From positions 282,842,001 through 282,906,000 of the forward strand of contig CM028131.1 of NCBI GenBank assembly GCA_016271365.2: a stretch of 64,000 nt of DNA. Reading direction: 5' to 3'. Shown piece by piece: positions 1-10,520 of the stretch. Position numbers and translations under genes: made by a program. Numbering within the stretch: position 1 is the stretch's first letter; every line of letters starts with the position of its first letter. The stretch is from Neoceratodus forsteri (taxonomy: Eukaryota; Chordata; Ceratodontiformes; Ceratodontidae). The notes beneath the pieces were generated by a model. The model ran no database searches, had not been told where the DNA came from, and saw only the letters and a list, made by a program, of their open reading frames with translations.

Positions 1-1067
1 CGGGTCCCGGGTGGACTTTTACAGCAACATGTCACTGTTGTCAGTAGCAACATATGTTGCTGTAGAAGTGTCGCTGCACGGGGGGCATACCTGCTGGGAG
101 AAGTAGATGGACATTGTGGCTGCCAGGGATTCAGGTGGCAACAGTAGGAGAGGAGCAAGCAGGGCTGGCAGCTGCAGGGTTTGGAGAGGAGAGCATGGAG
201 CTGAGCAGATGGCAGGGGACAAGATAAAATGATGACTTTTTTATATATATATATATATATCTATGTTGAAGTGTGTTTTTTGTAATATGTAAGTATTGGA
301 GTTGAAAAGGGTAGACTTCTGGAGAATTACAGAAGCAACTCAGTAGAGGAGCCAGAAAGTAAAAGTCTGTGTAAATGGTTCAGGCTGCACAGGCAGGGGG
401 TGGCGATGATACGGCTACTATTGAGATAAACTCAACTGGTAAGATAAATGCATTTATCTCACTGCTCCCTGTTTTGCAGTGAGATCAGTGATTTCTCTAA
501 ACTGATTAGTGTTCACCCCTATGGCATAAATATTGTACATCTTCATGTACTCAAAAGTATATAGCTTTTTGAACTATTCACTACATCTGTTGTATCGTAA
601 CTGCTGGACCTTATGATTCCAGAGAGAGAGATTGGTGATGTAGATCTACACACGGTTTTCTGTAGTTCCCAACTTTCTCTTCCTCTTTGTTTTTTAACAG
701 TGCTGTGTGCTACACCGTCGGTCTGGTTATGCAAGCACTGCTCATCATGTAGCACGTGGGGAAACATGACGGCAGCAGAGCTGGGCTCCAGATCTCTGAT
801 TAGTGGGAGATGACTTTGACATTGAGGGTCCTATGCTCACACTTCAATAAGAAAACCCCAGCTAATCTGCCCATGAGTGTTTCCTACTGAATCATCCATG
901 GAGCAACAGTGACACTAACTGCAAAAACAGCTGATCATCTCTGATAATCTAATAATGTCAGGTGGAAGATGCGGAAGGGAGCTGAGAAAGGAGAGAAATG
1001 TGTGCATTATTGTGCTATTTTGTAAAAAGAAAAAAGGCTACAAATGAAATTTCACCTTTGTTTTCAG
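1..1067 (+). other. NET1: NET1 intron (partial), upstream of first visible exon
   Basis: AT-rich non-coding sequence that ends in a polypyrimidine tract and AG acceptor at 1066-1067. It holds a TA dinucleotide run at about 241-262. The short open frames here have no recognisable protein features. The upstream exons (N-terminal region, start of the DH domain) are outside the window. Confidence 0.8.
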
Positions 1068-1325
1068 TTACCCAGACTTAATGCCTACAAAGGTTACTGC
1101 AGTCATCAGCTGGCAGTTAAGGCGCTCTTGGATCAGAAGAAACAAGATCCGAGAGTGCAGGACTTTCTCCAGCGCTGTCTCGAGTCCCCCTTCAGTCGCA
1201 AGCTGGACCTTTGGAGCTTCCTGGACATACCTCGCAGCCGGCTGGTCAAATATCCCCTGCTCTTGAAGGAGATTCTCCGACACACTCCTAAAGACCATCC
1301 AGACACAGACAGTCTACTAGAGGCG
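1068..1325 (+). CDS. NET1: NET1 exon: C-terminal half of DH (RhoGEF) domain
   Basis: This 258-bp, 86-codon exon begins after a ttttcag acceptor and ends at a gtaagt donor, in phase 0. It encodes LNAYKGYCSHQLAVKALLDQ, then KKQDPRVQDFLQRCLESPF and LDLWSFLDIPRSRLVKYPLL, which I recognise as NET1 (ARHGEF8); ARHGEF3 is the closest paralogue. The PRSRLVKYPLLLKEILRHT stretch is the conserved third helical block of a Dbl-homology domain, which catalyses GDP/GTP exchange on RhoA. Known biology: NET1 cycles between nucleus and cytoplasm and activates RhoA and RhoB. No disrupting mutation is seen. The reading frame passes directly into the exon at 3396. Confidence 0.95.
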
Positions 1326-3395
1326 GTAAGTAGTTTTTGAACCCGTTAACCTTATTCATATCAGGATAGGGTATATGTCAAATTTAAGTTAGCAGTAATT
1401 GATTTTAGTTTTGTCATATAGACCAACAACATAGAAACATAGACTTTGATGGCAGATAAGGACCACTTGGCCCACTCAGTCTGCCTATTTCCCTGCCTAT
1501 TGGATAAGCTGCAGATTCTAGTTAACCAGCAGCCTACTTCCTGCAACCCCCCACTATAATTGCCTTATGTCTGTCCCATGCATGTTTGAATTCCCCCACT
1601 GTTTTAGACCCCACAACCTCTCCAGGAAGGCGGTTCCATGCATCCACCACTCTCTCCGTGAAAAAGAATTTCCTCACATTACCCCTGAGCCGTCCCCCCT
1701 CTAACTTTAAATTGTGCCCCCTTGTTCTTACACTTCTCTTTTTCTGAAAGATGCTACCCTCCTGGACTTTGTCGATTCCCTTGAGGTACTTTCTATCATG
1801 TCCCCTCTGTCTCTCCCTTCATCAAGGGTATACATATTAAGCTCTCTCAATCTCTCTCTCTTCATATGGTTTCTGATGTAGACCCTGCACCATTTTAGTT
1901 GCCCTCCTCTGGACTGCTTCCATTCTGTCTATGTCCTTGCGTAGATGAGGTCTCCAAAACTGCACGCAGTACTCCAGATGGGGTCTCACCAACTGTCTGT
2001 ACAGAGGGATAACCACTTCCCTTTTTCTACTTGTGATGCCCCTCCCTATGCATCCCAGTATCCCCCTGGCTCTCCTTACTGACTTCTCACATTGCTTACC
2101 CACCTTTAGGTCATCTGATATGACTACACCCAGATCCCTTTCCATTATTGTTGTTGTTAATACCTCCCCTGCTATTGTGTACTCTTCTCCTGGATTTTTA
2201 TTTCCCAGGTGCATTACTTTGCACTTCTTTGCAGTGAATCTAAGTTGCCATATATCTGACCATTCCTCTACCTTGCCAAGTCCTTTCTCATCCTTTCTAC
2301 CCCACCTTGTGTATCAACTCTGTTACAGATCTTTGTGTCATCTGCAAAGAGGCATACCTTTCCTTCCAGACCCTCTGCAATGTCACCTATAAAGACGTTA
2401 AAGAGGACTGGACCCAGTACTGAGCCCTGAGGTACTCCACTAGTAACCCCCCTTTCTTCAGAATGTGTTCCATTCACTATTACCTTCTGTGTCCTGTTGT
2501 GCAGACAGTTTGCTACCCAGGCTACCACCCTGGGACCCACTCCCAGGCTGGCTAACTTGATTATTAATCTTTTGTGCGGGACTGTGTCAAATGCCTTGCT
2601 AAAGTCTAGGTAGGCCATATCCACAGCTCCTCCCTGGTCTATTACTCTGGTCACCCAGACATTTGTTTTCAGTTGTAATAGCTACAGGACTAAGGGTTTT
2701 AAAAATCAGATAAATGTTAATGAAAGTCTGTCTAAAAATCAGTTCAGAAGTCCATAGTTCCAGGAACTGGAAATCGAGAATTGGCCTATAAGTGTTTCAT
2801 CCAGTCAAATCAACTAGTGGCTGAACCTGTAACCTGCAGAGCATGCCTGCTTTATGACAAGCCTCCAGACAGCAGAGCTGGATTAACACCAAGCACTGAC
2901 TCAGTGTCTCAGATCATTCCAGCTGGTATTACTTTCTGTCAGTTTAAGTTAAACTAAATGATTTACTTTTTAAATAGATCATGTTGAGGCATAAAAAAAG
3001 TAGACATGCTTAATTATAGTTTATTTTTTCTGTACACAGTGTTAACGTTTAACAAAAGATCCTTTATCCAGACCTTTTTATTGAAGAAAAAAGTGAACTC
3101 CAGCATCCTTATATTAGCTGTCTTGAAGTGACTATTAAATAAAGACTCGAGACTTACTTTTTGAGGAAAGCAGGAGATCATTTAAAATATGATGGCTAGG
3201 GTCCTGATGTGTGTATTGTGACTGGCTAGCTAATTGTAATGTGGCTTGTGTGGTGGTGCACTAAGTATATCACCCATTAAATGTATTTAAATCTAGAGAA
3301 CTTCACCTAGAAAACAAATCCTATGTTGTTCAGAATCTTAGTAATATTGTGCAAATATTGTGGTTTAACCTCTTTCACTTTTATATTATTTCTAG
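1326..3395 (+). other. NET1: NET1 intron
   Basis: The intron runs from a GT donor at 1326 to a tttctag acceptor ending at 3395. It contains the antisense LINE fragment at about 1431-2655. The remainder (2656-3395) is AT-rich and shows nothing recognisable. Confidence 0.85.
1431..2655 (-). mobile_element. CR1/L2-group LINE, 5'-truncated, antisense in NET1 intron
   Basis: Read on the minus strand, this is the 3' part of a LINE reverse transcriptase followed by the family's 3' tail. The frame at 2654-2268 contains DFSKAFDTVPHKRLI, GVTSGVPQGSVLGPVLFNV and FADDTKI, which are RT palm motifs including the FADD catalytic box. A second frame (2214-1837) continues with DLGVVISDDLK and then RPHLEYCVQFWRPHL and [12 protein letters not shown], typical of the CR1/L2 groups. 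A frameshift separates the two frames near 2215-2268, so the element is dead. The 3' end (about 1431-1500) shares the tail of the other LINEs in the window, including the reverse complement of a 'gggcagactggatgggcc'-like block. The LINE lies opposite to NET1 transcription. Confidence 0.88.
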
Positions 3396-3566
3396 ATATC
3401 CATCATTCAGGGGGTTTTGTCAGACATCAATGTTAAAAAGGGAGAATCAGAATGCCAGTATTACATTGACAAGCTGGAATATCTGGATGAGAAACAGCGG
3501 GACCCACGGATTGAAACCAGCAAAACATTGCTGTGCCATGGAGAACTGAGAAATAAGAGTGGAACA
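3396..3566 (+). CDS. NET1: NET1 exon: DH-PH linker and start of PH domain
   Basis: This 171-bp, 57-codon exon lies between a tttctag acceptor and a gtacgt donor, and both ends are in phase 0. It encodes IIQGVLSDINVKKGESECQY, then IDKLEYLDEKQRDPRIETSK and LLCHGELRNKSGT. In vertebrate NET1 this covers the last DH helix, the linker, and the first strand of the pleckstrin-homology domain (LLCHGEL...). The frame is uninterrupted and joins directly to KLYVFLFQ in the next exon. Confidence 0.95.
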
Positions 3567-5290
3567 GTACGTTTTATTTGTTTATCAGAAAATACTTCTC
3601 AAAAATGCAGCATGTCTTGCTCTGTTGCATAGAAAAGTCAATTCTGTCAGCAGAAAAAAAAAAACAGATTCATCAAGTCTTTCCATTTCCCTGCCTAGCT
3701 CCGTACTTGGCCTAATGCCAGACTAGATTTATTTGTTCACTGCATGGGTGCACTGGTCCCAGGGACTGTTTTCACTCACGACCCGGGCCATAAAGATGGC
3801 ACAAAACTGGTATGACAAAAAAGGGCAATAAAATATACAATAACACTGAATGACCAAGTTGTAAAAAGTGAAAACCAGGCAATAAATACAAATAAATTAA
3901 AAAATAAATAAAGGACAAGAGGCATTTGAAATCACAATGCAAATAAAATCTGATCGCCTTTGTTCAGAGTTATTCTAGTGCAGCAGCATTATTGTAGCCA
4001 ATATTTGTGCTTTGCGCTGGCTGGATTTGTCTGTAAGAAGAGCTGTGGTTTAACTCTGCACTTAGCATCTAACGTTCTCTTCAGGCATTTACATTGAGTC
4101 ACTAACCCAGTGATTCTTACGGCATAAAAAGTAGCACTGATCTTATTTTAGTCCACCATTTTTATGGCACCACTGAGGCTTTTGTAAACATTATCAGCCC
4201 GCACAGTCTTTGTCTAGTAAGAGAAAGGAATTTGGTCTTTTAGTATATGATGCCTTTCATATAAACTGTGAGCAGTTGCACAAGACTTCAGGCGCACACT
4301 ATTATGAAATAAAATGGAGGGAGGTTAAGGCTTCAGTATTTGTTAGCAGAAAAATATAGTAGCATACAGTTTTTTTTTTAGTAATATGTATTTCTGACAA
4401 AAACATCACAATATCTATTTTCTTTTCATTGTACTTAATTCTTGAACTGAGACATGGGGGGTTGAATTTTTTTTTTTTTTTTAACATAACTGTTCTCTGA
4501 ACACGGCCACTATGAATAAAGTAAACATCTTTGTGTGGTGCTGTTTACTGTCAGAAATGTGTGCTAGGACTCTCCTGATACATCCACCATATGAATCCAG
4601 CATAGTAAGTCAAAAAGTAACTTCGAAGGAAAGGATTTTTAAAAATTACTGATGCCGGATCTCTTTAATGACTTGAGTCATTAATTATAACACTAATAAA
4701 AAGGATGTTTTAAAAACATAAGAAAAATACAAAAATACTGCTGTTGAATAAAGATATAATTGCTCAAAACTAAATGATGACGTCTTTTGCAGACTAACAA
4801 ATACTGCTGCTTTAACGAAAGCTCAGGTTGGTTAGAGAGAGAGACAGACTGTTACACACACACACAGGTTAAGGGACTTGCTTTAGTTTGTACTGTGAGT
4901 CAATGATTCTGGTGGGATTTAAACCTCAGCTTCTAGGCTCAAAGCTCAGTGCTCTATTCACCAGGAGAGCTCAAGGCAGAAAAAGAATGCTGTTTTAGAA
5001 GAATTCGAGGGGCAGTTATCGGGTTTATTTTCTTATGTGGGGGGGGGGAGCTGTTCTAATTTCATGTTTTATTCATATAAACCTTAGTTTGCAAGTAACT
5101 GAGGTTATACTATTGCTGCGAAATATAAAATACTAACTTAGCTGCCCTTAAAGTTTAGAGTCGCATCAAAAAACGTCTTAGCTTTTTTAAAGCAGAAAAA
5201 TAATTTCCCTATGAGTAACACACACAGATCAGTAGTGCAAACTAATATTTCGAACAAAAAAAATGACCCTAAAATTGATTTAATTTACAG
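3567..5290 (+). other. NET1: NET1 intron
   Basis: The intron runs from GT at 3567 to an acceptor ending taatttacag at 5290. It is AT-rich with short A and T runs (for example a T run near 4468-4481) and a short CA repeat near 4856-4866. A MIR/CORE-SINE-like relic lies at about 4866-4978. Nothing else is recognisable. Confidence 0.85.
4866..4978 (-). mobile_element. MIR/CORE-SINE-like relic (antisense)
   Basis: The order of motifs matches a tRNA-derived SINE with a CORE/MIR body read backwards. These are 'ggttaagggacttgct' (reverse of the MIR 'gcaagtcacttaacc' type block), then a short spacer, then 'ggtgggatttaaacctcagc', which is a reversed and decayed tRNA B box (GGTTTRAATCC type), and then 'agtgctctattcaccag', the reversed tRNA A-box side. 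Divergence is high. The call rests on motif order, not on a database match. Confidence 0.6.
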
Positions 5291-5477
5291 AAGCTGTATG
5301 TATTCCTGTTCCAAGACATTCTGATATTGACACGTCCAGTTACACGTAATGAGCGCCACTGTTACCAAGTCTACCGACAGCCAATCCCAATGCAGGATCT
5401 GCTGCTGGACGATCTGCAGGATGGAGATGTAAAAATGGGTGGGTCCTTCCGAGGAGCTTTCAGCAATTCAGATAAAG
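5291..5477 (+). CDS. NET1: NET1 exon: PH domain core
   Basis: This 187-bp exon starts after ttacag and ends in phase 1 at AAAG|gtgagt. It encodes KLYVFLFQDILILTRPVTRN, ERHCYQVYRQPIPMQDLLL and DDLQDGDVKMGGSFRGAFS, and ends NSDKA across the junction. This is the beta-sheet core of the NET1 PH domain, the membrane- and GTPase-proximal module next to DH. Differences from mammalian NET1 as I remember it are few and conservative, as expected for an orthologue under selection. Confidence 0.95.
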
Positions 5478-5744
5478 GTGAGTCTAAACAGATGTACTTG
5501 CTTTGGCATAGCAGTGTTACCAGCATAATTTCATCACAGGATAGTTAGTTTATTTTTTGAACTGCATATAGAGAATTAAACTAACTTGGAAAGGGAATGA
5601 TGCAGTTGACAGGTTGGCAAGGAATAAGAAACAGTAAACACAAAAGCATCTTTCAAAAAGCAAAAATCTAATGACTTTATATGCCTTATGCACGGATTTA
5701 ACATTATTGCAATTTGTTAGCACACAGGGATATTATAGTTTAAG

Positions 5745-6190
5745 TGCCTGATCCTCCGCGTGTGCTTGTAGCCATTTTGTGCTGCAGAAATCACCCCTGT
5801 GTACTTGCAGAGCACTCCACTGCATTCACCTGCCTCCGCCCCCCACCACCACCACCACCACGGTCAGGTTTCCCTGACCTGGGTCTCCCCACCAGTACAC
5901 TATACTGCCAGTCAGGAAGGGACGTACTGAGAGGGGGCAGGGCCACACTTCTGGACATTCCAGCAGCCAGGTGCAACTTGCTTCAATTCCCAGGTGGGTG
6001 GGAGAGGCGTGTAGGGTCCACTTCTGCTGAAGGCCTTGTGTGCCCCCTGCTGCATCCATCACAGCTGTCTGTGGCCCCCTATCAAACCCCACATACAGGT
6101 CCCCAGCCTTCTTCCATGGTAGGGTGGGTTAGGAGCATGTGGTGGGCACACATGACTCAAAACAAAATAGTTATTCTGCTCAAATAGGAC
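5745..6190. repeat. GC-rich unassigned repeat-like block with CAC microsatellite
   Basis: This 450-bp island is clearly richer in G and C than the AT-rich intron around it, and holds a CAC triplet run at about 5841-5861. The sharp composition change suggests an inserted repeat. I found no convincing tRNA boxes, target duplications or coding motifs. An open frame of 147 codons on the + strand is proline-rich and resembles no family I know. Confidence 0.35.
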
Positions 6191-6739
6191 ATGGCAGTCC
6201 TTTACTACCGTAAAAACTCGCGTACAAGTCGGTTCGCCTATAAGTCGGGGTTCCGACTTGAGCGTAGCAAATTACAACTTTTTTATTGACCCGCGTATAA
6301 GTCGGGTACTGAGTTTCGTACGAAACCTGTAATCAATTTAAAAAACAACACAAGAGGAACTGACCAGATTTATAAGAATTCACTTCCGACGTGGAACCTT
6401 TGTTAACAAGCTTAAACAACACAAGAGGAACTGACCAGATTTATAAGAAAAAACATGATTTATTTTAACAGGTACGGTTTTTAAAAAAATAATGAACAAG
6501 CTCTCAGTCATCGCACAGTCATTACATCATCTTGGGGTACCAGTTCATGAAGTAAAGTGCACTCGAGTCAGGTTCAGAATCCAAAAAACTCCTCATCCGA
6601 CTGGAACATCATTTGGAGCTGTAGCTCTGACAGCTGTATATCCTCATATAGATCGTCTAGCTGTCCAGGTTCAGACACGGTCAAATCATCAGCAAGTTCA
6701 GTTGTTGAGGCAACGCTTCATCAACGTAGGTCGGCAAAT

Positions 6740-7892
6740 AGCAGTTCATCTTCTGTCCCATCCATTAAATTAGAAATGCCGCATGTTTTAAATTCGACTT
6801 CTACAGCTGTGTTTGGAACAGTCCGCCTCCCTGCACTCCAGTGACACACAAGTCCATAATTAGGCTTTTTCATATTACCACCCAGAGTGAATTCCTTGCT
6901 GCCATTGACCATCCACCCTCCAAAGCTCCTCATATTATTTTTAAAAGGCTTGTTAAGACTTACGTCGAGAGGTTGAAGAAGTGATGTACAGCCTCCAGGT
7001 ATTGCAGCTTGCCGGGTGCAGTGAAGGCGTAGATTTTTTTTGACAGAGTCCACCAAATGAGCACGGAACATATCCCAGATAAGAATGATTTTTCTGTGTA
7101 ATAGTGCTCCTGGTCGTTTCGACCAAACCTCGGTTATCCATTTATTTACAAGTACTTTGTCCATCCAACCCTTAGGATGTGCTTCTACAAGGACGTTAGG
7201 AGGCATCTTTCCTTAGGAAGGGTTTTTCTTTTAAAAATTATCATTGGTTTTAATTTGGTGCCGTCTGCCAGGCAAGCAAGCACTACAGTGAAATTGGATT
7301 TTTCCCCACCACAAGTTCTAACTGTAACTGTCCTTTCACCTTTAAAGTGCACTGTACGGTTTGAAGGAAGATCAAAGCTGACAGGTGTCTCGTCCATGTT
7401 GCCAGTCGATATTAGGGGTTAATCAAATAGCTTTCTTTTATTATAAATTCATGAAAGCTGTCAACCTTTAGCTGCACATCTGCAGGGAGTTTCTGCACTA
7501 TATGTGTCCTCTGCCACAGTGTGAGACCATGTCTCTTCATAAATCTTGTACACCAGCTGGCAGATGCCCTGAAGTTGCTAGCATTCCCTTGCTTCTTTCC
7601 TATAGCAAGTGCTTGAAGCCAAATAGCCATTCTGGTTACAATGTAACCTTGCTGCCTTAGTTCGCTGACCCAAGAACTGAGTTCTTCTTCAACTGATGAT
7701 GCAGGAGAAGGGTTTGTACGAATGCGTTTGACATTTCTGTCAGCACACAGCAGCGAATCTTTTTTATGTTTCCAGTCGCGTATTAATTTTTCATCTATAC
7801 TGAATTCTCGCTCAGTATCAGCATTTGTGTGAGTCTCAGCATACCGAACAACTTTTAATTTAAAATCGGCATCATATGCACTGCGTTTTCAT
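6740..7892 (-). pseudogene. pogo-like transposase (HTH + CENP-B HTH + DDE), frameshifted
   Basis: Read on the minus strand, a frame open from about 7892 starts with SAYDADFKLKVVRYAE and IRDWKHKKDSL, a Brinker/Psq-like HTH region. It continues to MAIWLQALAIGKKQGN and GLTLWQRTHIVQKLPADVQ, the CENP-B-type HTH, and stops at about 7412. A second frame (7397-7185) opens with the diagnostic NMDETPVSFD, the first catalytic Asp. A third (7206-6721) has ILIWDMFRAHL (second Asp) and LLQPLDVSLNKPFK (third Asp). Two frameshifts, near 7400-7425 and near 7190-7206, break the protein, although all three catalytic Asp residues survive. It is unlikely to make active enzyme. Confidence 0.85.
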
Positions 7893-7911
7893 TTGTGAGA
7901 CTGCATCTTAT

Positions 7912-8290
7912 GCCGAGGGAGCAGCAATAGTGAACTGAGGAGCGGTGTTAATCATTTATTGAACTGAGGAGGTAATCACAGGCATTTAACAACCTGCAGG
8001 AGGGACAGATTTAACTATGACGAGGTAATCACATCCAAGTAACGATTGCGATTAGCAATTAAACATCGAGCAGTGTTAATCAGGTAGCAATAGTTAAATG
8101 AGGAGGAGCAGAAGATTTTAACATTATTTAAACATCAAGCGGTGTTAATCATTTAACATTGAACTGAGGGAGCAGCAATAGTGAACTGAGGAGTGGTGTT
8201 AATCATTTATTGATTTAACTAAGACGAGGTAATCACATCAAAGTAATGACTGCAATTAAACATCGTGCAGTGTTAATCAGGCAGCAAAGT
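7912..8290. repeat. Internal duplication upstream of the pogo transposase
   Basis: The block starting 'gagggagcagcaatagtgaa' near 7915 recurs near 8167 with few changes. Both copies run on through 'gaggagyggtgttaatcattt' and 'gacgaggtaatcacatc', a period of about 250 bp. It lies between the transposase start and the right inverted repeat. Confidence 0.7.
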
Positions 8291-8719
8291 TCACATTTTT
8301 GTTCAGAGTTGTCTCTAACAACCCCGTGCTATGTCTCGCGTATAAGTCGGACGGTTAGACAACATGTAGATTTCAACGCCACAAAATCCGACTTATACGC
8401 GAGTATATACAGTACTATATCTCGTAATCCCCTGCTGTGCTGGAAATCCACTAATGGGCTGACCCAGTCTTCCAGTTTGAAGGGGGGGATATCCAGTCCA
8501 GCTCTCATCACCACCTCAAGGAGCTCCACACCCGAAAACGCAGGCCATCGAGGTTGGTAAATGTTGCCTGCAAGCAAGGTTAACTGAACAGCATCAAAGT
8601 GTGGAGCAGCAGGGGCTAGCTTCACACCAGTCGCAAATATGCCATATGCCTATTTTAAATTCAGATTTATTACGTGTTTGCCTCTTTAAATACTAGCTAA
8701 ATGAAATCATGAGATGGAG

Positions 8720-9012
8720 CACCTGGACAAGGGGTCATGCGATAATGCTGAGGGGGGTGGTTAAGAGAGATGTGAGGAAATATTTCTTCAGTGAAGGGGT
8801 TGTAGACACCTGGAACAGACTGCCAGCAGAAATGGTGGAGGCAAAAAAAAGTGGGGGTCTTCAAGCATGCATTGGATAGACATAGGGGTGTATAGGAAGG
8901 AAGGGTTGTTGGGCACCAGTTAGGGTCTGCAGAGACAGATTAGGTAGGGGAACATATGGGCAGACTGGATGGGCCAAGCGGTCCTTTTCTGCCGGCAAAT
9001 TCTGTTTCTATA
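8720..9012 (+). mobile_element. CR1/L2-group LINE 3' fragment
   Basis: Only the last codons and 3' tail of a LINE remain. A frame reads RYFFSEGVVDTWNRLPAEMV, the conserved C-terminal end of L2/CR1 ORF2. It is followed by the family tail 'atgggcagactggatgggcc' and 'ttctgccggcaaattctgtt'. The same tail ends the other + strand LINEs in this window. Confidence 0.85.
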
Positions 9013-9585
9013 AATGGGGGGAGAGGAACAGCAAAATGGATGGATACAAAATGTCCTGAGTTTTTGTGGCAGTTTTCACAAATTGCTTCAGCTTGCTTAA
9101 AACAAATAGTGCATCAAAACCTGTATCTCTGCAAGCTGTGCGTTCTACATCCAGACTGCTACACCAGCTAATATGTGATCTAACATTGTGAACAAAAGTT
9201 TGCTGTGAAAGTATGGGTGGATAGATCTGGTTTGAAATCCTGCCCCACCACTTTAAAGCGATTTCTCAGTTTTCTGCAAAATAGATTACAGTTAGAATTA
9301 GCAAGACTGTATTCTCTTAACATGCCACCCATAATTAGAATTCTGTCGGCATCTGCCTCGCGCATGCTCTATGCCCTGGAATCTTTAGGTAGTTATAAAT
9401 TTAAGATAATTCTGCACATTCCATTCTTGATCACTAAAGACATCTGTGTGAAAACAGGCTGTTTGACACTTAGATAGCAGTAATCCTCTTCTTGTGACCT
9501 CAGAGTAATTTCCATGACAACAGGTTATGATGTCGTGAGCAGAGTATGAAGTCTCAGGTAGTACTATGCTGTATGTTAATATCGA

Positions 9586-9710
9586 CACCCGAGACTACTG
9601 AGAGTGGTCTCACATTCTTACAGTTCGAGAACCACGAACCGAAGGCGAGCGAGTCTGATAACCCTGAGAATGTGAGACCACTCTTATACTTGTAAGTCTT
9701 GGTGGGGGTA
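9586..9710. mobile_element. 125-bp MITE with inverted arms and 10-bp target duplication
   Basis: A perfect 10-bp direct repeat ttaatatcga flanks the element (9576-9585 and 9711-9720). Inside, the ends are inverted (cacccgagact... against ...agtcttggtgggggta), and the arms contain a long complementary stretch, agtggtctcacattct, pairing with agaatgtgagaccact. The loop is about 35-40 nt. No coding capacity. A 9-11-bp duplication would suit a Mutator/MULE-like source, but this is inference. Confidence 0.7.
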
Positions 9711-9791
9711 TTAATATCGATTGAGCTCAATCAATAATATATTAATAAAAAAAATCTTACCCAAACATGCCCTTCCCAGGAAAGCTGTGCA

Positions 9792-9821
9792 TGAGACACT
9801 CTTCATAGAATGAGTGTCTCA
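9792..9821. repeat. Perfect 10-bp-stem hairpin
   Basis: tgagacactc and gagtgtctca are exact reverse complements separated by a 10-nt spacer. It lies about 80 bp from the MITE. Its role is unknown, and it could be part of a second palindromic repeat. Confidence 0.5.
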
Positions 9822-10009
9822 CACACGTTAGGAACAGAGTGCTTCAATTGGTCGGAAGTGCTCCCTTGATCTATAGTGTTTTAATGAATAGTAAGAAAAA
9901 AGTGAAGGTCCTGAAATTCACATTTACAGGGAATTATGTGTAACAGAGTAATCTCTTTCAACCTATAGATCCTAACTTCTAAATTATACATCACACAAAC
10001 ATAAAAAGG

Positions 10010-10262
10010 TAAGGGCAGAAACATACTTTGAGTCCATCCTGTCTGCCCTGGGATCCCACCTAGAGCTTCTGTGCAATGACTCCTCACTCTTCCCTAGATA
10101 ATAATGCTTCTGTAGCCATCCCAGCTGTTTTTAAACCCAGCAGTGATCTTCACATTGACTACTGCACTGGGTGGGCTATTCCAGTTATCCACTGCCCTCT
10201 GTGAAAAAAGTACTTTCTAATGTATTTTCTAACCCTCGTTTCAGACTGTACCCTCTGGAGGA
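10010..10262 (-). mobile_element. LINE 3' fragment, antisense (CR1/L2 group)
   Basis: On the minus strand the sequence reads as the ORF2 end and tail of a LINE. It has a 'tttttcacagagggcagtgg' block (K-Y-F-F-H-R type), then a W-N-S-P sequence, and a terminal segment resembling the other tails in the window. No full motif remains. It ends about 260 bp before the last NET1 exon. Confidence 0.6.
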
Positions 10263-10520
10263 TGATATCCAGATATAGTATTGTTTGTTTTATAGTGCAT
10301 TGTACTAGTTCAGTAATGTGGTAGGCTAGTTTTATGTTTTACTGATAAGTATGATTCTATTATTTTTTTCTGATTTTGTAAAGATCTTTGAGCCTTGGAA
10401 AGGCACTGTGTAAAATATCATTTACCAAGTGGTGAAACAAATGGAACATTTGTAAACTACTTTTGTGAGGGTATACCATTAGGATAAAAAACTAATTGTG
10501 TGTTTCTTTTCCTTTTGTAG

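Larger units (their letters stand above)
6203..8416 (-). mobile_element. pogo/Tigger-type (Tc1/mariner) DNA transposon, inactive
   Basis: The left end (tactaccgtaaaaactcgcg, from 6203) and the right end (reverse complement tagtactgtatatactcgcg, ending 8416) form terminal inverted repeats. Each is followed inward by copies of a 'cgtayaagtcgg' motif, and flanking TA is consistent with the TA target duplication of this superfamily. The interior encodes a broken pogo-like transposase on the minus strand. The 3' flank of the transposase contains a direct repeat (about 6343-6378 and 6414-6449), and the region upstream of its start contains a second, larger internal duplication. At 2.2 kb it is close to the size of an autonomous pogo element. 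Confidence 0.85.
5478..10520 (+). other. NET1: NET1 intron, repeat-rich
   Basis: The largest intron in view, from gtgagt at 5478 to ccttttgtag ending at 10520. It carries a GC-rich unassigned block (about 5745-6190), a pogo/Tigger element (6203-8416), a LINE 3' tail (8720-9012), a 125-bp MITE (9586-9710), a 30-bp hairpin (9792-9821) and an antisense LINE tail (10010-10262). The stretches 8417-8719, 9013-9575 and 9822-10009 show nothing recognisable. Confidence 0.85.

Noticed and set aside
238..262. TA run as promoter or origin
   Set aside because: Simple dinucleotide microsatellite in an intron; nothing else supports a function.
5744..6187. 147-codon + strand open frame in the NET1 intron
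   Set aside because: Proline-rich, low complexity, no homology I recognise, lies in a repeat-like GC-rich block. Most likely chance.
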